DNA of 64,000 nucleotides from DATAFF01 sp963744915 (lineage in GTDB: Bacteria > Pseudomonadota > Alphaproteobacteria > Rhizobiales > Aestuariivirgaceae). This document shows positions 63,690-64,000 of the stretch, piece by piece; the stretch's first letter is position 1; the number at the start of each line of letters is the position of its first letter. The notes under the pieces were generated by a model that saw only the letters and a list, made by a program, of their open reading frames with translations, was not told the DNA's origin and did no database searches. The translations under genes and the position numbers were made by a program. The stretch is from positions 185,746 through 249,745 of the forward strand of contig CAVUUY010000008.1 in assembly GCA_963744915.1 (NCBI GenBank), in the 5' to 3' direction.

Positions 63690-64000
63690 GGCGTGACGGA
63701 CGCAAGCACTACACCACCGAACGAGGGCTGCTTCTGATGGCTCGGCTTGGCGGCCTCGACGGCGAGATTCTCGTTGAGGGAGCGCACAACGTGGTCTGCC
63801 AGGCGCGTCGCGTCCTCATGAGCCGCGGCATTGTCGGTCCATTCGAGACCTGGAAAGAAAGCGTTCCCTATGCCTGCATGCGGGGCGACATCGAGAGCAA
63901 AGTGGAGGACGTCTCCGCCTCCCGTGCTGATAAGCATGCCTTGCGGGTCCCATCTATCCCACCCCCGGCATCGATCGTGGGAAGTACCGGTACCTCGACG
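63690..64000 (+). pseudogene. Rhizobial small hypothetical (KHYTTERGLLL family), 5' end damaged, runs off window
   Basis: The frame reads RRDGRKHYTTERGLLLMARL, GGLDGEILVEGAHNVVCQAR, RGIVGPFETWKESVPYACM and RGDIESK. A TAA lies directly before RRDGRK, where relatives have an IWIE segment, so the start is lost unless ATG 63737 is used. The end enters a family A repeat and the window stops. A shorter copy of the start is at 50540-50646 on the other strand. Confidence 0.45.
63942..64000 (+). repeat. Repeat family A copy, continues past window
   Basis: CGGGTCCCATCTATCCCACC, CATCGATCGTGGGAAGTACC and GGTACCTCGACG match the copies at 58658 and 61742. Confidence 0.8.

Overview
The window looks like an accessory stretch of an alphaproteobacterial chromosome, most likely order Hyphomicrobiales (Bradyrhizobium/Mesorhizobium-like). 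Pointers are a MucR/Ros-type regulator, class III adenylate cyclases with Cache-HAMP or TPR architectures, many orphan periplasmic binding proteins, a groESL pair, and small secreted or zinc-ribbon-like proteins of types I associate with rhizobia. The genus cannot be fixed from the sequence alone.

Layout. 0-3 kb: a secreted protein and three minus-strand genes, each broken by a single small indel (LASN-repeat protein, ADYC-domain protein, serine resolvase). 3.9-9.5 kb: an orphan oligopeptide-binding protein, a complete IS1182-type element that removed the 5' half of another binding-protein gene, and a Cache-HAMP-adenylate cyclase with two frameshifts. 9.5-17.3 kb: a GNAT enzyme, an esterase, a cyclase-TPR protein, an ankyrin/YHS pair and a sulfite-oxidase-like molybdoenzyme, with five diverged copies of an intergenic repeat between them. 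17-20 kb: relics (acyl-CoA synthetase tail, ASCH protein, FAD oxidase). 20-24.6 kb: a sugar operon (binding protein, permease, ATPase, SMP-30 lactonase, SDR).

24.8-36.1 kb is the most coherent unit. Two divergent operons face a 125-bp control region. The minus-strand one encodes a LivK-type binding protein, LivH, a LivM-LivG fusion, LivF, a short GntR regulator and an SDR. The plus-strand one encodes an N,N-dimethylformamidase-like large subunit, a class III aminotransferase and a fold-type III PLP decarboxylase, with overlapping start and stop codons. Together they read as uptake and stepwise breakdown of an amide- or amino-acid-like compound.

36-49 kb is mostly a gene graveyard (fragments of cytochrome c, FAD oxidase, esterase, methyltransferase, SnoaL-like, ArsR and DNA ligase genes, a 95-bp IS1182 scrap and GC-rich repeats). 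Intact genes here are a SAM methyltransferase, GlsB-type, EamA, MucR-like, DUF2066 and a 425-aa membrane-anchored unknown. A tRNA-like 3' end at 36.87 kb may be an integration scar. 49-64 kb holds small rhizobial-type unknowns, a lysine-rich H1-like protein, groES-groEL (groEL scrambled near its end), a PotD-type binding protein, FecR, pentapeptide and DUF2237 proteins, and two families of short GC-rich repeats.

About twenty one-base indels interrupt otherwise recognisable genes. They may be real decay or sequencing error; raw reads would decide. All functional calls rest on motif recognition by eye, with no database search.
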